A DNA stretch of 64,000 nucleotides from Nocardia spumae (GTDB lineage Bacteria > Actinomycetota > Actinomycetes > Mycobacteriales > Mycobacteriaceae). Below the pieces are notes generated by a model that did no database searches, was not told where the DNA came from, and worked only from the letters and a program-made list of their open reading frames with translations. The translations under genes were made by a program, and so were the position numbers. The stretch covers positions 496,001-560,000 of the forward strand of contig NZ_JAJFZL010000001.1 in NCBI RefSeq assembly GCF_020733635.1. Direction: 5' to 3'. Below, piece by piece: positions 51,886 through 60,815 of this stretch (position 1 is the stretch's first letter; each line of letters starts with the position of its first letter).

Positions 51886-53322
51886 ATGGATATGAAAGAC
51901 ACCGTGGCCCAGCGGCCCGCCGGCAAGGCGGGGACCGTCACCGTTGTCGCAGTGACGTCGATGGCGGGCTTCATCGCCTTCCTCGATTCGACAATCGTCA
52001 ATATCGCGTTCCCCAGTATCCACGCGGATTTCTCTTCCTGGTCGCTGGAATCGCTGTCGTGGATCATGAATATCTACAACATCGTGTTCGCGGCACTACT
52101 GATCCCGGCCGGGCGCTACGCGGATCGCTTCGGGCGCAAATTGTCGTTCGTGGTGGGCCTCAGCGTGTTCGCGGTGACCTCGCTGATGTGCGCTGTCGCG
52201 CCGGATGGCCTGTTCCTCATAGTCTTTCGCGGATTTCAAGCGGTCGGCGCGGCGCTGATCGTTCCGTCCGCACTGGCGTTACTGCTGCCGTCCTTCCCGG
52301 AGAACCGGCGCGGGGTAGCGGTCTCGCTGTTCGCCGCTACCGCCGCACTCGCCGCCGGTATCGGGCCCGCGCTCGGTGGATTTCTCATCGACATCGCCGA
52401 CTGGCGGCTGGTTTTCGCGGTCAACGTCCCCATCGGGATCCTGACGGTCGTCGCCGCGGTCCTGTGGCTGGACGAGGCCAAAGAAGCGGGCGGGCGCCGC
52501 AATCCGGACGGCATCGCCGTTGTGTGCTCGGCGGGCGGTTTCGGCCTGATCGCGCTCGGGATCGTGAAGGGTAACGACTGGGGCTGGACGGATTGGCGCA
52601 CCGCGGCGGCGCTGCTGGCCGGGGTGGTGCTGATCCTCGTGGTCGCGCGCCGATGCGCGACCCATCCGGCGCCGTTGATCGAGCCGAGAATTCTGGCCGA
52701 CCGGACGGTCGCCGTGGCCAGCGCCAGCACCTTCGTCTTCGCGGCGGCCTTCTACGCCTACCTGCTCACGAACGTCCTGTTCCTCACTTCCGTGTGGCAT
52801 TACTCGACCTTGCGGGCCGGGCTGGCCATGACGCCCGCGCCGTTGTTCTCCACCCTCGCGGCTCGACCGGCCGGCCTCCTCTACGACCGGTTCGGCGGCC
52901 GTTTCATCGCGTCGACCGGCGCGGTCCTGGTCGGCGCCGGCCTGCTGTGCTACGCGTTGCTGGCGGACGCGCATGCGGATTTTCCGGTCGGTTGGCTGCC
53001 GGGTGCGATCATCAGCGGTATCGGCGTGGGATTGGTGTGGCCCAGTTTGGCGACCGGGTCGGTCCAGGGGGTCACCGGTGAGCGTTTCGCCACCGCGACG
53101 GCGTTCAACAGCGCGTTGCGCCAGCTCGGTGGCGTCCTGGGAGTGGCTGCCTGCGTGTCCTATCTGAGCGCGCAGGTGGGCTCGAATCCGCTCGACTCGT
53201 TCCACGACATCTGGCTCGGTGCCGCCGTCGTCTGTGTGGTGGCCGCGGTGATAGCCGTGGGCCTGCGGCGGCCGCGGCCGGCCGATGACGCCGCCTCGGT
53301 CGGTGTGGCCACCGCGGTGTGA
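51886..53322 (+). CDS. MFS drug exporter, DHA2 (14-helix, EmrB/QacA) family
   Basis: A 478-residue membrane protein with about 14 hydrophobic helices. Helix 1 carries FIAFLDSTIVNIAFPSI, the DHA2 motif D1 (L-D-x-T-I-V-N-x-A-x-P). The loop after helix 2 has GRYADRFGRK (motif A), and motif C follows in the GIGPALGGFL helix. These are proton-driven multidrug or natural-product exporters. It lies just past the PKS operon's flank, divergent from the FadH-like gene, so export of the polyene product is a reasonable guess. The ATG at 51886 follows GTAGGAAG; an upstream in-frame GTG (51826) lies on the predicted -10 and is rejected. Confidence 0.9.
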   Translation: MDMKDTVAQRPAGKAGTVTVVAVTSMAGFIAFLDSTIVNIAFPSIHADFSSWSLESLSWIMNIYNIVFAALLIPAGRYADRFGRKLSFVVGLSVFAVTSLMCAVAPDGLFLIVFRGFQAVGAALIVPSALALLLPSFPENRRGVAVSLFAATAALAAGIGPALGGFLIDIADWRLVFAVNVPIGILTVVAAVLWLDEAKEAGGRRNPDGIAVVCSAGGFGLIALGIVKGNDWGWTDWRTAAALLAGVVLILVVARRCATHPAPLIEPRILADRTVAVASASTFVFAAAFYAYLLTNVLFLTSVWHYSTLRAGLAMTPAPLFSTLAARPAGLLYDRFGGRFIASTGAVLVGAGLLCYALLADAHADFPVGWLPGAIISGIGVGLVWPSLATGSVQGVTGERFATATAFNSALRQLGGVLGVAACVSYLSAQVGSNPLDSFHDIWLGAAVVCVVAAVIAVGLRRPRPADDAASVGVATAV

Positions 53323-53382
53323 GGCGGTGATCGGCCCGGACCTTCGGTGAGGTGCGGATGCGAATCACCGCGACGCGGTTAC

Positions 53383-53388
53383 TAGGCT
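53383..53388 (+). promoter_or_regulatory. -10 box of dcd (leaderless start)
   Basis: TAGGCT (TANNNT) ends 7 bases before the GTG start codon of dcd, so the mRNA should begin at the start codon; no ribosome-binding site is visible upstream. Confidence 0.5.
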
Positions 53389-53395
53389 GACCGCC

Positions 53396-53995
53396 GTGCT
53401 GCTATCCGATCGCGACATTCGTGCCGAGCTGGCCGCCGGGCGGCTCGGGCTGGAACCGTTCGACGAGAAATTGGTTCAGCCGTCGAGTATCGATGTGCGG
53501 CTGGATCGAATGTTCCGGGTGTTCAACAACACCCGATATACGCATATCGATCCCGCGCAACGGCAGGACGAACTGACCAGCCTGGTCGAACCGGGCGACG
53601 GGGAACCGTTCGTCCTGCATCCGGGCGAATTCGTCCTCGGCTCGACGCTCGAGGTGTGCACATTGCCCGACGATCTGGCCGGGCGGCTGGAAGGTAAATC
53701 GAGTCTGGGCCGGCTCGGCCTGCTCACCCATTCCACGGCCGGTTTCATCGATCCGGGCTTCAGCGGTCACATCACGCTGGAATTGTCGAATGTGGCGAAT
53801 CTGCCGATCACGCTGTGGCCGGGAATGAAGATCGGCCAGTTGTGCCTGTTCCGGCTCAGCAGCCCCTCGGAACATCCGTACGGCAGTGCCGCGGCCGGAT
53901 CGAAATATCAAGGTCAGCGCGGTCCCACCCCGTCCCGCGCCTATCTGAACTTCCCGTTGCCCGAGAACGCGGTGCCGCCCTCCGCGGAGTCCTGA
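53396..53995 (+). CDS. dcd: dCTP deaminase, probably dUMP-forming
   Basis: A 199-residue protein, full length for the family. Landmarks: QPSSIDVRL near the N-terminus, [14 protein letters not shown] (substrate-binding loop), [21 protein letters not shown] with the catalytic Glu, and [13 protein letters not shown] near the C-terminus. The actinobacterial enzymes of this type turn dCTP into dUMP directly (deaminase plus diphosphatase), feeding thymidylate synthesis. It is a core gene. The GTG start is supported by a -10 box placed exactly for leaderless transcription. A strong terminator follows at 54003. Confidence 0.95.
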   Translation: MLLSDRDIRAELAAGRLGLEPFDEKLVQPSSIDVRLDRMFRVFNNTRYTHIDPAQRQDELTSLVEPGDGEPFVLHPGEFVLGSTLEVCTLPDDLAGRLEGKSSLGRLGLLTHSTAGFIDPGFSGHITLELSNVANLPITLWPGMKIGQLCLFRLSSPSEHPYGSAAAGSKYQGQRGPTPSRAYLNFPLPENAVPPSAES

Positions 53996-54002
53996 AACGG
54001 AC

Positions 54003-54038
54003 CGAATGCCGCGCCCGCGGGAGCGGACGCGGCATTCG
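54003..54038. terminator. intrinsic terminator between dcd and the convergent permease gene
   Basis: CGAATGCCGCG (54003-54013) and CGCGGCATTCG (54028-54038) form a perfect 11-bp stem with a 14-base loop, placed right after the dcd stop and before the end of the opposite gene, so it can serve both. Confidence 0.8.
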
Positions 54039-54055
54039 CCGTGATCGTGCGCCGG

Positions 54056-55699
54056 TTACTGCGGGGGCAGTACGTGGCTTCCCGATTTGTCCGTGGACAG
54101 CGCCAATGAACTGATGTATTGGATTTCGCCCTCGGGTCCGGGGACCGCGGAAGCGATCATGTCGGGGCGTTCGAAATCGATGCCGGTGACGTGGCAGGTG
54201 AGCGTTGCACCCGACGGATTCCCGTGCTCGTCGAACATATCCAGCTCGATACCGTCGTGGCTGCGGCGCAGGTAGTACTTGCCCTTGGTGACCACCGCGG
54301 TCAGCGGGGTCGCGACGAGTGCGATCACCACGGCGACGATGGGCGAATACGGCTTGAGCGCCGAGCCGAACAGGCCGAAGAACGTCATGATCGACAGCAC
54401 CGCCGACAACCCGAATCCGACCAGGCCGACCGGATTGAAGTTGTAGAGCATGCCGCGCCGGAATTCCGGCTGCTTCGGCGAGAGCTTCAGCAGATACTTG
54501 TTGACCGTGATATCGGTTGCGACGGTGACGATCCAGGCGATGCCGCAGTTGGCGTAGAAGCCCAGGATGTCGTTGAGGAAGTCGAACATATTGGCTTCCA
54601 TCAGGACCAGCGCGATCGCCAGATTGACGCCGAGGAATACCAGCCGCCCCGGATAGGTCTTGGTGACGCGGGTGAAGGAGTTGGTCCACGCCAGGGAGCC
54701 CGAATAGGCGTTGGTCACATTGATTTTGATCTGCGAGATGACGACCAGCACCACCGCGAGGGTCATCGCCAGCCAGGACGGGACCATATCCCGGTAGATC
54801 TCCAGGAACTGGTGCACCGGCTGATTGGCGATGTCCTGCGCACCCGGCAGGCTCGCGATCAGGTACACCGCCAGGAAGAGTCCGACGACCTGTTTGATCG
54901 CGCCGAAGATCACCCATCCCGGACCGGCCAGCAGCATCCAGCCCCACCATTTACGGGCGTTCTCCGGTGTCTTCGGGGGCATGAAGCGCAGATAGTCGAT
55001 CTGTTCGGCGATCTGGGCGATCAGTGACAGGCACACACCGGCGGCCAGCAGCGCACCGGAGAGGCTGACCCCGCTGCCGTCCTTACCGCCGTAGGCGAAG
55101 AACGAATCGATCGAATCCGGATGGCGGATCAGCAGGAACGCGAACGGCAGCACCATCAGCAGCAGCCACAGCGGCGTCGTCCACACCTGGAGTTTCGCCA
55201 GCGTGTTCATACCGTAGATGACCAGCGGGAAGATCAGCAGCGTCGAGACCAGGTAGCCGAGCCACAGCGGTATGTGCAGGCCCAGATTCAGCCCCTGCGC
55301 CATGATCGAACCCTCGGTGGCGAAGAAGATGAAGGTGAACGAGGCGAACACCAGATTGGTGATCACCGAGCCGTAGTAGCCGAATCCGCTGCCGCGGGTG
55401 ATCAGATCCAGGTCGATGTTGTAGCGCGCGGCATAGTAGGCCAGCGGAAAGCCGGTGATCATGATGATCACCGCGAATATCCCGATCCCGACCAGAGCGT
55501 TTCCGGTGCCGTTGGCGATGCCGACATTGGCGCCGATCGAGAAGTCCGCGAGATAGGCGATACCGCCCAGTGCGGAGACGCCGACCACGGCCGGACTCCA
55601 CTTGCGATAGCTGCGCGGTGCGAAGCGCAGCGTGTAGTCCTCCAGGGTTTCCTTCGTCGCGGCGACAGCTGTCGCCGGACGCGTTTGCACATCTACCAC
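54056..55699 (-). CDS. NCS1-family purine/cytosine-type permease
   Basis: A 547-residue membrane protein with about 12 helices. The start of the membrane part, FAPRSYRKWSPAVVGVSALGGIAYLADFSIGANVG, and helix 3 with TRGSGFGYYGS fit the nucleobase-cation-symport-1 family (cytosine, purine, allantoin or thiamine-precursor uptake). The family repeats SLIAQIAEQIDYLRFMPP and NAYSGSLAWTNSF are visible. The last 80 residues form an unusual soluble tail (KGKYYLRRSHDGIELD and on) that most short NCS1 proteins lack. Start: GTG at 55699 with AGGAG in front. The substrate cannot be told; nearness to dcd hints at pyrimidines but the genes are convergent. Confidence 0.85.
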   Translation of the reverse strand: MVDVQTRPATAVAATKETLEDYTLRFAPRSYRKWSPAVVGVSALGGIAYLADFSIGANVGIANGTGNALVGIGIFAVIIMITGFPLAYYAARYNIDLDLITRGSGFGYYGSVITNLVFASFTFIFFATEGSIMAQGLNLGLHIPLWLGYLVSTLLIFPLVIYGMNTLAKLQVWTTPLWLLLMVLPFAFLLIRHPDSIDSFFAYGGKDGSGVSLSGALLAAGVCLSLIAQIAEQIDYLRFMPPKTPENARKWWGWMLLAGPGWVIFGAIKQVVGLFLAVYLIASLPGAQDIANQPVHQFLEIYRDMVPSWLAMTLAVVLVVISQIKINVTNAYSGSLAWTNSFTRVTKTYPGRLVFLGVNLAIALVLMEANMFDFLNDILGFYANCGIAWIVTVATDITVNKYLLKLSPKQPEFRRGMLYNFNPVGLVGFGLSAVLSIMTFFGLFGSALKPYSPIVAVVIALVATPLTAVVTKGKYYLRRSHDGIELDMFDEHGNPSGATLTCHVTGIDFERPDMIASAVPGPEGEIQYISSLALSTDKSGSHVLPPQ

Positions 55700-55837
55700 G
55701 ATCTACTCCTCATCGTTTCCGCGCTCAGCACGGCCCCTCGAGGGTGCAGCCGGGATGTGGTGTCCGTTTTGCCGGCCGGTTACCGCCGTGTAACACCCCG
55801 CGACGTGCGGATTTGCCGCCTCCCTTTACCGTGGTGC

Positions 55838-56833
55838 ATGACCTCCGACGTACCTGCGAAGGTGAATCCACCCGCTCCGAGCGCCGCCGTGCGGTGCTCG
55901 GTGGCCGATCGGATCCGGGCCTGGACGGGGCTGTTGCTCGCCGCGCTACCGTCCGCGGCGGTACTCACGGTCCTGCTCTACGGCCTCGGACTCGCGCTGG
56001 GGCTGGGAGTTCCGGGGATCCTGGCGATCGTCTGGCTGCTGATCTGTGTGGCCGTCGCTGTAGGCGCCTTTCCGATCGCCGAGCGGCCGTGGGTGGCATC
56101 GCGGTTCGGGGTGCGGGCGCCGATCCACGACGAGCAGCCCGCCCTGTGGTCGGCCTGGGAGCAGGTGGCGGCCCGGGCCGGGGTGGCGGCGTCCGCATAT
56201 TCGCTGTGGGTGCGCACCGACGGCCGCGATCTCGCGCTGCCGCCTCGGATGATCGCGGTGTCCACCCCGGACCGGCCGCCGACCGAACTGCAAGCGGTGC
56301 TCGCGCAGGCACTCGGCGGTCGTCTGCGTCACCGGACCGCCTTATGCCAGTTGATATTCCGCGTCTACAACCTGCCGGTGGTGGGATTGGAGCGGATCTT
56401 CCTGTCGGGTCCGGCCGCGGCCGGAGCGTGGCTGACCGGGCAACTGACTCGGCGGGTGGCCCGCCCGGTCGGCGTCGGCTGGAGTGCGGTGAGCCGGATC
56501 CTCGTCGCCTGTCCGGTGATCGCGGCATCGACGGTGATCGTCGGCCTGCCCGCCGCACTGGTACTGCGGCTGGCCCCCGAGGTGGCGGCCTGCGCACTGG
56601 TGCCGATCGTGCGCCGCATCGAATTCCGGTCCGACCGGACCGCGGTCGATCTCGGATACGGACCGGATCTCGGTGTCACCCTGCGGACGCGGCGGCCGCC
56701 GGTATCGGACGCGGCGGCCCTGTACGCCCTGTCGGTCTCGGCCTGGGCGCCACCGGTCACCCCGGACCAGCGGATACGCCGGATCCGCGACCGCCTCGAC
56801 GAGTTGGCCCGTTCCGGTCCCGCACCGCGGTGA
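55838..56833 (+). CDS. M48-like membrane protein lacking the HExxH zinc motif
   Basis: A 331-residue membrane protein with two N-terminal helices (about residues 27-75), a middle soluble part and two further helices. The order of elements copies M48 (HtpX/Ste24-like) peptidases: MIAVSTPDRPPTELQAVLAQALGG and later RRIEFRSDRTAVDLGYGP, where M48 enzymes have E-L-x-A-V-L-A-H-E-L-G-H and an E-Y-x-A-D-R motif. Here H-E-L-G-H reads Q-A-L-G-G, so both zinc His and the catalytic Glu are missing. It cannot be a metalloprotease by this mechanism and may be a pseudo-enzyme with a binding or regulatory role. The ATG at 55838 is chosen as the first start after the divergent permease's promoter. The match is by eye, so the family call is moderate. 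Confidence 0.6.
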   Translation: MTSDVPAKVNPPAPSAAVRCSVADRIRAWTGLLLAALPSAAVLTVLLYGLGLALGLGVPGILAIVWLLICVAVAVGAFPIAERPWVASRFGVRAPIHDEQPALWSAWEQVAARAGVAASAYSLWVRTDGRDLALPPRMIAVSTPDRPPTELQAVLAQALGGRLRHRTALCQLIFRVYNLPVVGLERIFLSGPAAAGAWLTGQLTRRVARPVGVGWSAVSRILVACPVIAASTVIVGLPAALVLRLAPEVAACALVPIVRRIEFRSDRTAVDLGYGPDLGVTLRTRRPPVSDAAALYALSVSAWAPPVTPDQRIRRIRDRLDELARSGPAPR

Positions 56834-56839
56834 CACGGC

Positions 56840-57376
56840 TCAGCAGTCCTCGAACGCCGCCTTGACGTAGCCGGCCGATTGGTAGAGGTACTGGTAGGCC
56901 CATCGCCCCACCCCGATGTGCGGTGCGGCGTCGACCACGAGAATGTCACCGCCCCAGCACTTTCCGAGTACATAGCGGGCGCGGGAGATATGCGGAGTGA
57001 AGGTCACCACGATCACGCGCCGCCAGCCCTGCGCGGCGGCCCGGGCCGCCAGCTCCCGCCCCTCACCCCGGGTGGTGCGCGGATCCGGGTCGAAGCAGGC
57101 GACCCGGAAGCTGTAGCCGCCGTGGCAGATTCGATTGATCAGCGGCGAACTGTCGTAGGGATCGGAGAAGAGGACCTGGGGCGCGTACCCGTCGTGCGCC
57201 AGGCGCAGGGCCAGTTCCTCCCGCCCGTCGTGCGCGCCACCGAGCACCACGATGGCGTCGGCCGGCTGCGGACGGTCGGTGCGCGGCCGCACGTACACCG
57301 GCCACAGTGCCGCGCCCGCCACCGCGAGGACCACGAGCACGCCCACCGCACCGCGTAACCACCACCGTTTCCGCAC
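56840..57376 (-). CDS. YdcF/DUF218 family membrane-anchored protein
   Basis: A 178-residue protein: basic N-terminus (VRKRWW), one membrane helix (about residues 8-27), then the DUF218 domain with ADAIVVLGGAHDGREELALRL, and near the C-terminus GWRRVIVVTFTPHISRARYVLGKCW. YdcF-type proteins are linked to envelope glycan or vancomycin-tolerance functions (SanA/ElyC group), but biochemistry is poorly known. In place of the common S-x-x-x-N-T loop it has HGGYSFRVACFDPDPRTTRGEGREL, which includes the conserved T-R-G-E. GTG 57376 is chosen because it starts the basic-plus-helix signal anchor; the open frame continues upstream into the divergent gene and is not used. It is convergent with, and 6 bases from, the M48-like gene. 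Confidence 0.8.
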   Translation of the reverse strand: MRKRWWLRGAVGVLVVLAVAGAALWPVYVRPRTDRPQPADAIVVLGGAHDGREELALRLAHDGYAPQVLFSDPYDSSPLINRICHGGYSFRVACFDPDPRTTRGEGRELAARAAAQGWRRVIVVTFTPHISRARYVLGKCWGGDILVVDAAPHIGVGRWAYQYLYQSAGYVKAAFEDC

Positions 57377-57499
57377 CCTGCGATGGTATGTGCTGGTGAA
57401 TTCGCTGATGGGCAGCGGTTTCCCCCTGTACACCCACTGTTGCCTGCGGCCTCGCCTCGTGGATGCGGACCGGCCATGCCGGGCACGTATCAATCGATT

Positions 57500-58822
57500 A
57501 TGCGTCTGACGGTGTTCGGGACGGGATATCTGGGAGCCACCCATGCCGCCTGCATGGCCGAGCTCGGTCACGAGGTGCTCGGGGTCGATATCGACCCCGG
57601 CAAGGTGGCCAAATTGTCCGACGGCGTCGTGCCCTTCTACGAGCCGGGACTCGAGGAGGTGCTGCGCCGCAACCTGGATCTCGGCCGGTTGCGTTTCACC
57701 ACCTCCTACGAGGAGGCCGCGGCACATGCCGATGCCCATTTCCTCGGAGTCGGCACACCACAGAAGAAGGGGGAGTACGGCGCGGATCTGAAATATGTGC
57801 ACGCCGTGGCCGATTCCCTGGCGCCGCTGCTGGAGCGGCCGGCGGTGGTGATCGGCAAGTCCACCGTGCCGGTCGGCACCGCGGCGGAGCTGGGCCGCCG
57901 GATGCGGACCCGGGCGCGGACCGATGTCGAGGTGGCCTGGAATCCGGAATTCCTGCGCGAGGGCTTCGCGGTCCGCGACACCCTGCGGCCCGACCGACTG
58001 GTTCTCGGCGTCGACGACCGGCGCGAGCGCGCGGACTGGGCGCGCGATCAGGTGCGTGAGATCTACGCCGACCTGATCGCGGCGCAGGTGCCGTTCCTGC
58101 TCACCGATCTGGCCACCGCGGAGCTGGTGAAGGTATCGGCCAATGCCTTTCTCGCCACCAAGATCTCGTTCATCAACGCGGTCTCCGAGGTGTGCGAGGC
58201 CACCGGCGCGGATGTCACCGTGCTGGCCGATGCGCTGGGCCACGACGCCCGCATCGGCCGCCGCTTCCTCAATGCCGGACTCGGCTTCGGCGGCGGCTGT
58301 CTGCCCAAGGACATCCGCGCCTTCATGGCGCGCGCCGGTGAACTCGGCGCCGACCACGCGGTGGCCTTCCTGCGTGAGGTCGACAACATCAATATGCGCC
58401 GCCGCACCAAGGTGGTCGATATGGCCGCCAAGGCCTGCGGCGGATCACTGCTCGGGGCCAATGTCGCGGTACTGGGCGCGGCGTTCAAACCCGAGTCCGA
58501 CGATGTGCGCGATTCACCGGCCCTGAACGTGGCCGGAATGATCCAGCTGCACGGCGCCGTGGTCACCGTGTACGACCCGAAGGCCTTGGAGAATTCGCGC
58601 CGTGTCTTCCCCACGCTGAACTACGCCACCTCGGTCGCGGAGGCCTGCGATCGTGCCGATGTCGTGCTGGTCCTGACCGAATGGGCGGAGTTCACCGCGC
58701 TGTCGCCACGAGATCTGGAAACGGTGGTGCGCGGCCGCTCCGTCATCGACGGCCGCAACTGCCTCGAGCGGTCCCGCTGGACGGACGCGGGATGGGTGTA
58801 CGCGGGACTCGGCACGCCGTAG
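57500..58822 (+). CDS. UDP-glucose 6-dehydrogenase
   Basis: A 440-residue enzyme of full family length that oxidises UDP-glucose twice to UDP-glucuronate with NAD+, supplying sugar acids for cell-envelope polysaccharides. The Rossmann start is RLTVFGTGYLGATHAACMAE. GKSTVPVGTA follows in the NAD domain; WNPEFLREG binds substrate; the catalytic loop GFGGGCLPKD carries C267, with K211 and N215 in the preceding helix (ELVKVSANAFLATK). The C-terminal domain has VLGAAFKPESDDVRDSPA. The ATG at 57500 starts exactly at the Rossmann strand; the frame is open upstream but without domain content. It is divergent from the YdcF gene. Confidence 0.94.
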   Translation: MRLTVFGTGYLGATHAACMAELGHEVLGVDIDPGKVAKLSDGVVPFYEPGLEEVLRRNLDLGRLRFTTSYEEAAAHADAHFLGVGTPQKKGEYGADLKYVHAVADSLAPLLERPAVVIGKSTVPVGTAAELGRRMRTRARTDVEVAWNPEFLREGFAVRDTLRPDRLVLGVDDRRERADWARDQVREIYADLIAAQVPFLLTDLATAELVKVSANAFLATKISFINAVSEVCEATGADVTVLADALGHDARIGRRFLNAGLGFGGGCLPKDIRAFMARAGELGADHAVAFLREVDNINMRRRTKVVDMAAKACGGSLLGANVAVLGAAFKPESDDVRDSPALNVAGMIQLHGAVVTVYDPKALENSRRVFPTLNYATSVAEACDRADVVLVLTEWAEFTALSPRDLETVVRGRSVIDGRNCLERSRWTDAGWVYAGLGTP

Positions 58823-58973
58823 GGTGGCGGGAGCCGGGTACAGTGAGGCACCCTGCGGCATGAGCATCGGGCCCGGTCGTGGCGGCTCGGAGACCCCCGA
58901 ACGGCCCGGCAGCAGCCGTCGGGTGGCGGCCGGGGCATACCGGTCGTGAGGCGTGAAACGAGGTGGGCGGCAG

Positions 58974-60353
58974 ATGAGTTCGGTACTGGGGGTTTCGGTG
59001 GGGGCCGGTGCCATTCGTGTCGCACACCCGCATCCCGGAAATTCCGCCGAACGGTTCGTCGCCACCGGGTTCGATGTACAGGCACTGCCCGTCGGCGAGC
59101 AGCAGTCGATGGACGATGTGGCCGCCGAAACCGTCGGCGCGGTACTGGGTTCGGCGCCGGATATCGCCGCCACCGCCATCGCCTACCGCGGCGAACAGCA
59201 TGCGCGCATGCTGCGGTCGGCGCTCGCGCGCCGGCAGCTCACCAACTACGAGCTGGTTCCCGAAGTGGCGGCGGCGCGGGAATTCCTGCGGGCCACCGGT
59301 GAACTGCAGGGCTATCGCACCGTCGCCCTCTACGATCTGGGCGCTTCCGGGCTCACCGTCAGCGTGGTCGACGTCGCGTCCGGGCAGGTCGGCCACAGTG
59401 AACGCACCAGCGATATCAGTGGTGACTATCTGGATTCGCTGATCCGCGAACAGCAGATCGCCTCGGGCCGGATCGAACATCCACCCACCGCGCAGGGTTT
59501 GGCGGCGCTGGACGGGATGTGCCGGCAGGCCAAGGAGCAGCTGTCGAGCACCACCGCGGTGGCGGTGCCGTCCGAACACGGCCTGGTACTGCTGTCGCAG
59601 GAGAACTTCGAAGCACTGATCATGCTGGCGGTGGAGTCCTCGGCCCGGATGACCCGCGATGTCATCACGCGGTCCGAGCAGGCTGTGCAGGCCGTGTTCG
59701 TCATCGGCGGCTGCGCCCGGATCCCGCTGATCGCGCGGATCCTGGAGCGCTGGATGGGGATGCCCGTCCTGGTGCCCGCCGATCCGGAGACGGTCATCGT
59801 GCGCGGTGCGGCGCTGCTCGCGCGCCCCGCCCGGGTGGCCACCCCCGCATCCGTTCCGCCGGTGTCCGCGCCCGGTACCGGGTCAGCCGACGACACCGTG
59901 CAGCTGGCGCCGGTCTGGCTCGCGGACAGTTCGGCGGGGCGGGGCCGGAAACTGTTGCGCGGTAAGGGCGGTGGCCCCGCCGGCAGGCGACGCGAACTGA
60001 GCATCGCCGGAGTCGCGGTCGGTGCTCTGGTCGTCGTCGCGGCCCTCGGAATCAGCCTGGGCTGGGGCCAATCGGTGCTGAGCGGTGATTCCCAGAGCAA
60101 CACCTCCGCCTCGACGTCGGTGCAGGTTCCCGCTGTGCGGACCCCGTCGGTGACCGCGGGGCCGCCCACGACCGATGCCACCAATGCCTCGGTGGTGGCG
60201 CCCAGCCCCGAGTGGCAGGCGCCGACGACCACTGGCTCGCCGCCGCCGCCCGGCCCGCCGATGATCGTCGTCCCCGGGCTGCCCCCGATCGTGGTGCCGA
60301 CCATCCCGCCGAATGTGTTGCCGCAGTTCCCCGGACCGAAACCGCGGCAGTAG
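58974..60353 (+). CDS. Hsp70-like ATPase-domain protein with membrane anchor and proline-rich tail
   Basis: A 459-residue protein. Residues 1-290 resemble a divergent Hsp70/actin-fold ATPase domain: a start like VLGVSVGAGAIRVA (phosphate-1 region), VALYDLGASGLTVSVVD (phosphate-2 region) and AVFVIGGCARIPLIARIL (adenosine region). There is no Hsp70 substrate-binding domain; instead a basic linker leads to one membrane helix (about residues 345-365) and an extracellular tail rich in Ser, Thr and Pro that ends in repeated P-P-I-V-V-P units. This architecture recurs in Nocardia and mycobacteria, with unknown function. The ATG at 58974 is preferred over the GTG at 58953 because GAGGTGGG lies 8-13 bases before it. 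A TACAGT box at 58839-58844 could be its -10. Confidence 0.75.
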   Translation: MSSVLGVSVGAGAIRVAHPHPGNSAERFVATGFDVQALPVGEQQSMDDVAAETVGAVLGSAPDIAATAIAYRGEQHARMLRSALARRQLTNYELVPEVAAAREFLRATGELQGYRTVALYDLGASGLTVSVVDVASGQVGHSERTSDISGDYLDSLIREQQIASGRIEHPPTAQGLAALDGMCRQAKEQLSSTTAVAVPSEHGLVLLSQENFEALIMLAVESSARMTRDVITRSEQAVQAVFVIGGCARIPLIARILERWMGMPVLVPADPETVIVRGAALLARPARVATPASVPPVSAPGTGSADDTVQLAPVWLADSSAGRGRKLLRGKGGGPAGRRRELSIAGVAVGALVVVAALGISLGWGQSVLSGDSQSNTSASTSVQVPAVRTPSVTAGPPTTDATNASVVAPSPEWQAPTTTGSPPPPGPPMIVVPGLPPIVVPTIPPNVLPQFPGPKPRQ

Positions 60354-60386
60354 CGCTCGCCTCGATCCGAAGGAAACAGCGGTTCG

Positions 60387-60815
60387 TCAGGCGGCCACGG
60401 TGGGGCGCTGCGGAAGCCGGGCCACCAGAGCGTCGAGTTCCTCGCGCCAGCGGCGATGCACGTTCAGGCGCTCCGGCGTGCCGGTGTGCGGCAGCCGGTA
60501 GTACACCTTGGACCAGATCGTATTGATCTGCATCTCGGTGAACAGGGCCGTGCTGAAATGTTCGGCGCAGACCAGGCTCGCGGGCCGACCACTCCACTTG
60601 TTGGCCTCCACGATGACGACCGAGGTATTGGTCAGCACCACGAAGTAGTACTTGCGCACGAACAACATGGCGAACCGGACGTAGGGCAGATCGTCCACCC
60701 ACGGGCTCGGTCCGGTGATCGCCTGGAAGGCGATCTGCATCTGCTCACCCTGCGGTGCGAATTCGGCCAGCTTCGCGGCCAGTTGTTTCTGAATGGTCGA
60801 TTTGCGGAACGCCAT
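60387..60815 (-). CDS. hypothetical protein with a PH-like strand pattern
   Basis: A 142-residue soluble protein I do not recognise with certainty. The N-terminal 25 residues are a Lys/Gln-rich helix (MAFRKSTIQKQLAAKLAEFA). Then come alternating hydrophobic strands such as FAMLFVRKYYFVVLTNTSVVIVEAN, a pattern found in bacterial PH-like domains (a reporter strand followed by L-T-x-x-x-V-x-V), and a C-terminal amphipathic helix. No catalytic motif is visible. The ATG at 60815 is preferred to a GTG at 60824 because the GGGGGTGG stretch is properly spaced only for the ATG. It is convergent with the Hsp70-like gene and stands alone. Confidence 0.6.
   Translation of the reverse strand: MAFRKSTIQKQLAAKLAEFAPQGEQMQIAFQAITGPSPWVDDLPYVRFAMLFVRKYYFVVLTNTSVVIVEANKWSGRPASLVCAEHFSTALFTEMQINTIWSKVYYRLPHTGTPERLNVHRRWREELDALVARLPQRPTVAA

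Noticed and set aside
56840..58357. Open frame extending the YdcF-like protein upstream to 505 codons
   Set aside because: The extra part is antisense to UDP-glucose dehydrogenase and has no domain; the basic residues and membrane helix begin at 57376.
58860..58949. Small plus-strand open frame of 29 codons (MSIGPGRGG and on) before the Hsp70-like gene
   Set aside because: No ribosome-binding site and no match to a known leader peptide; possibly just the 5' leader of the following gene.
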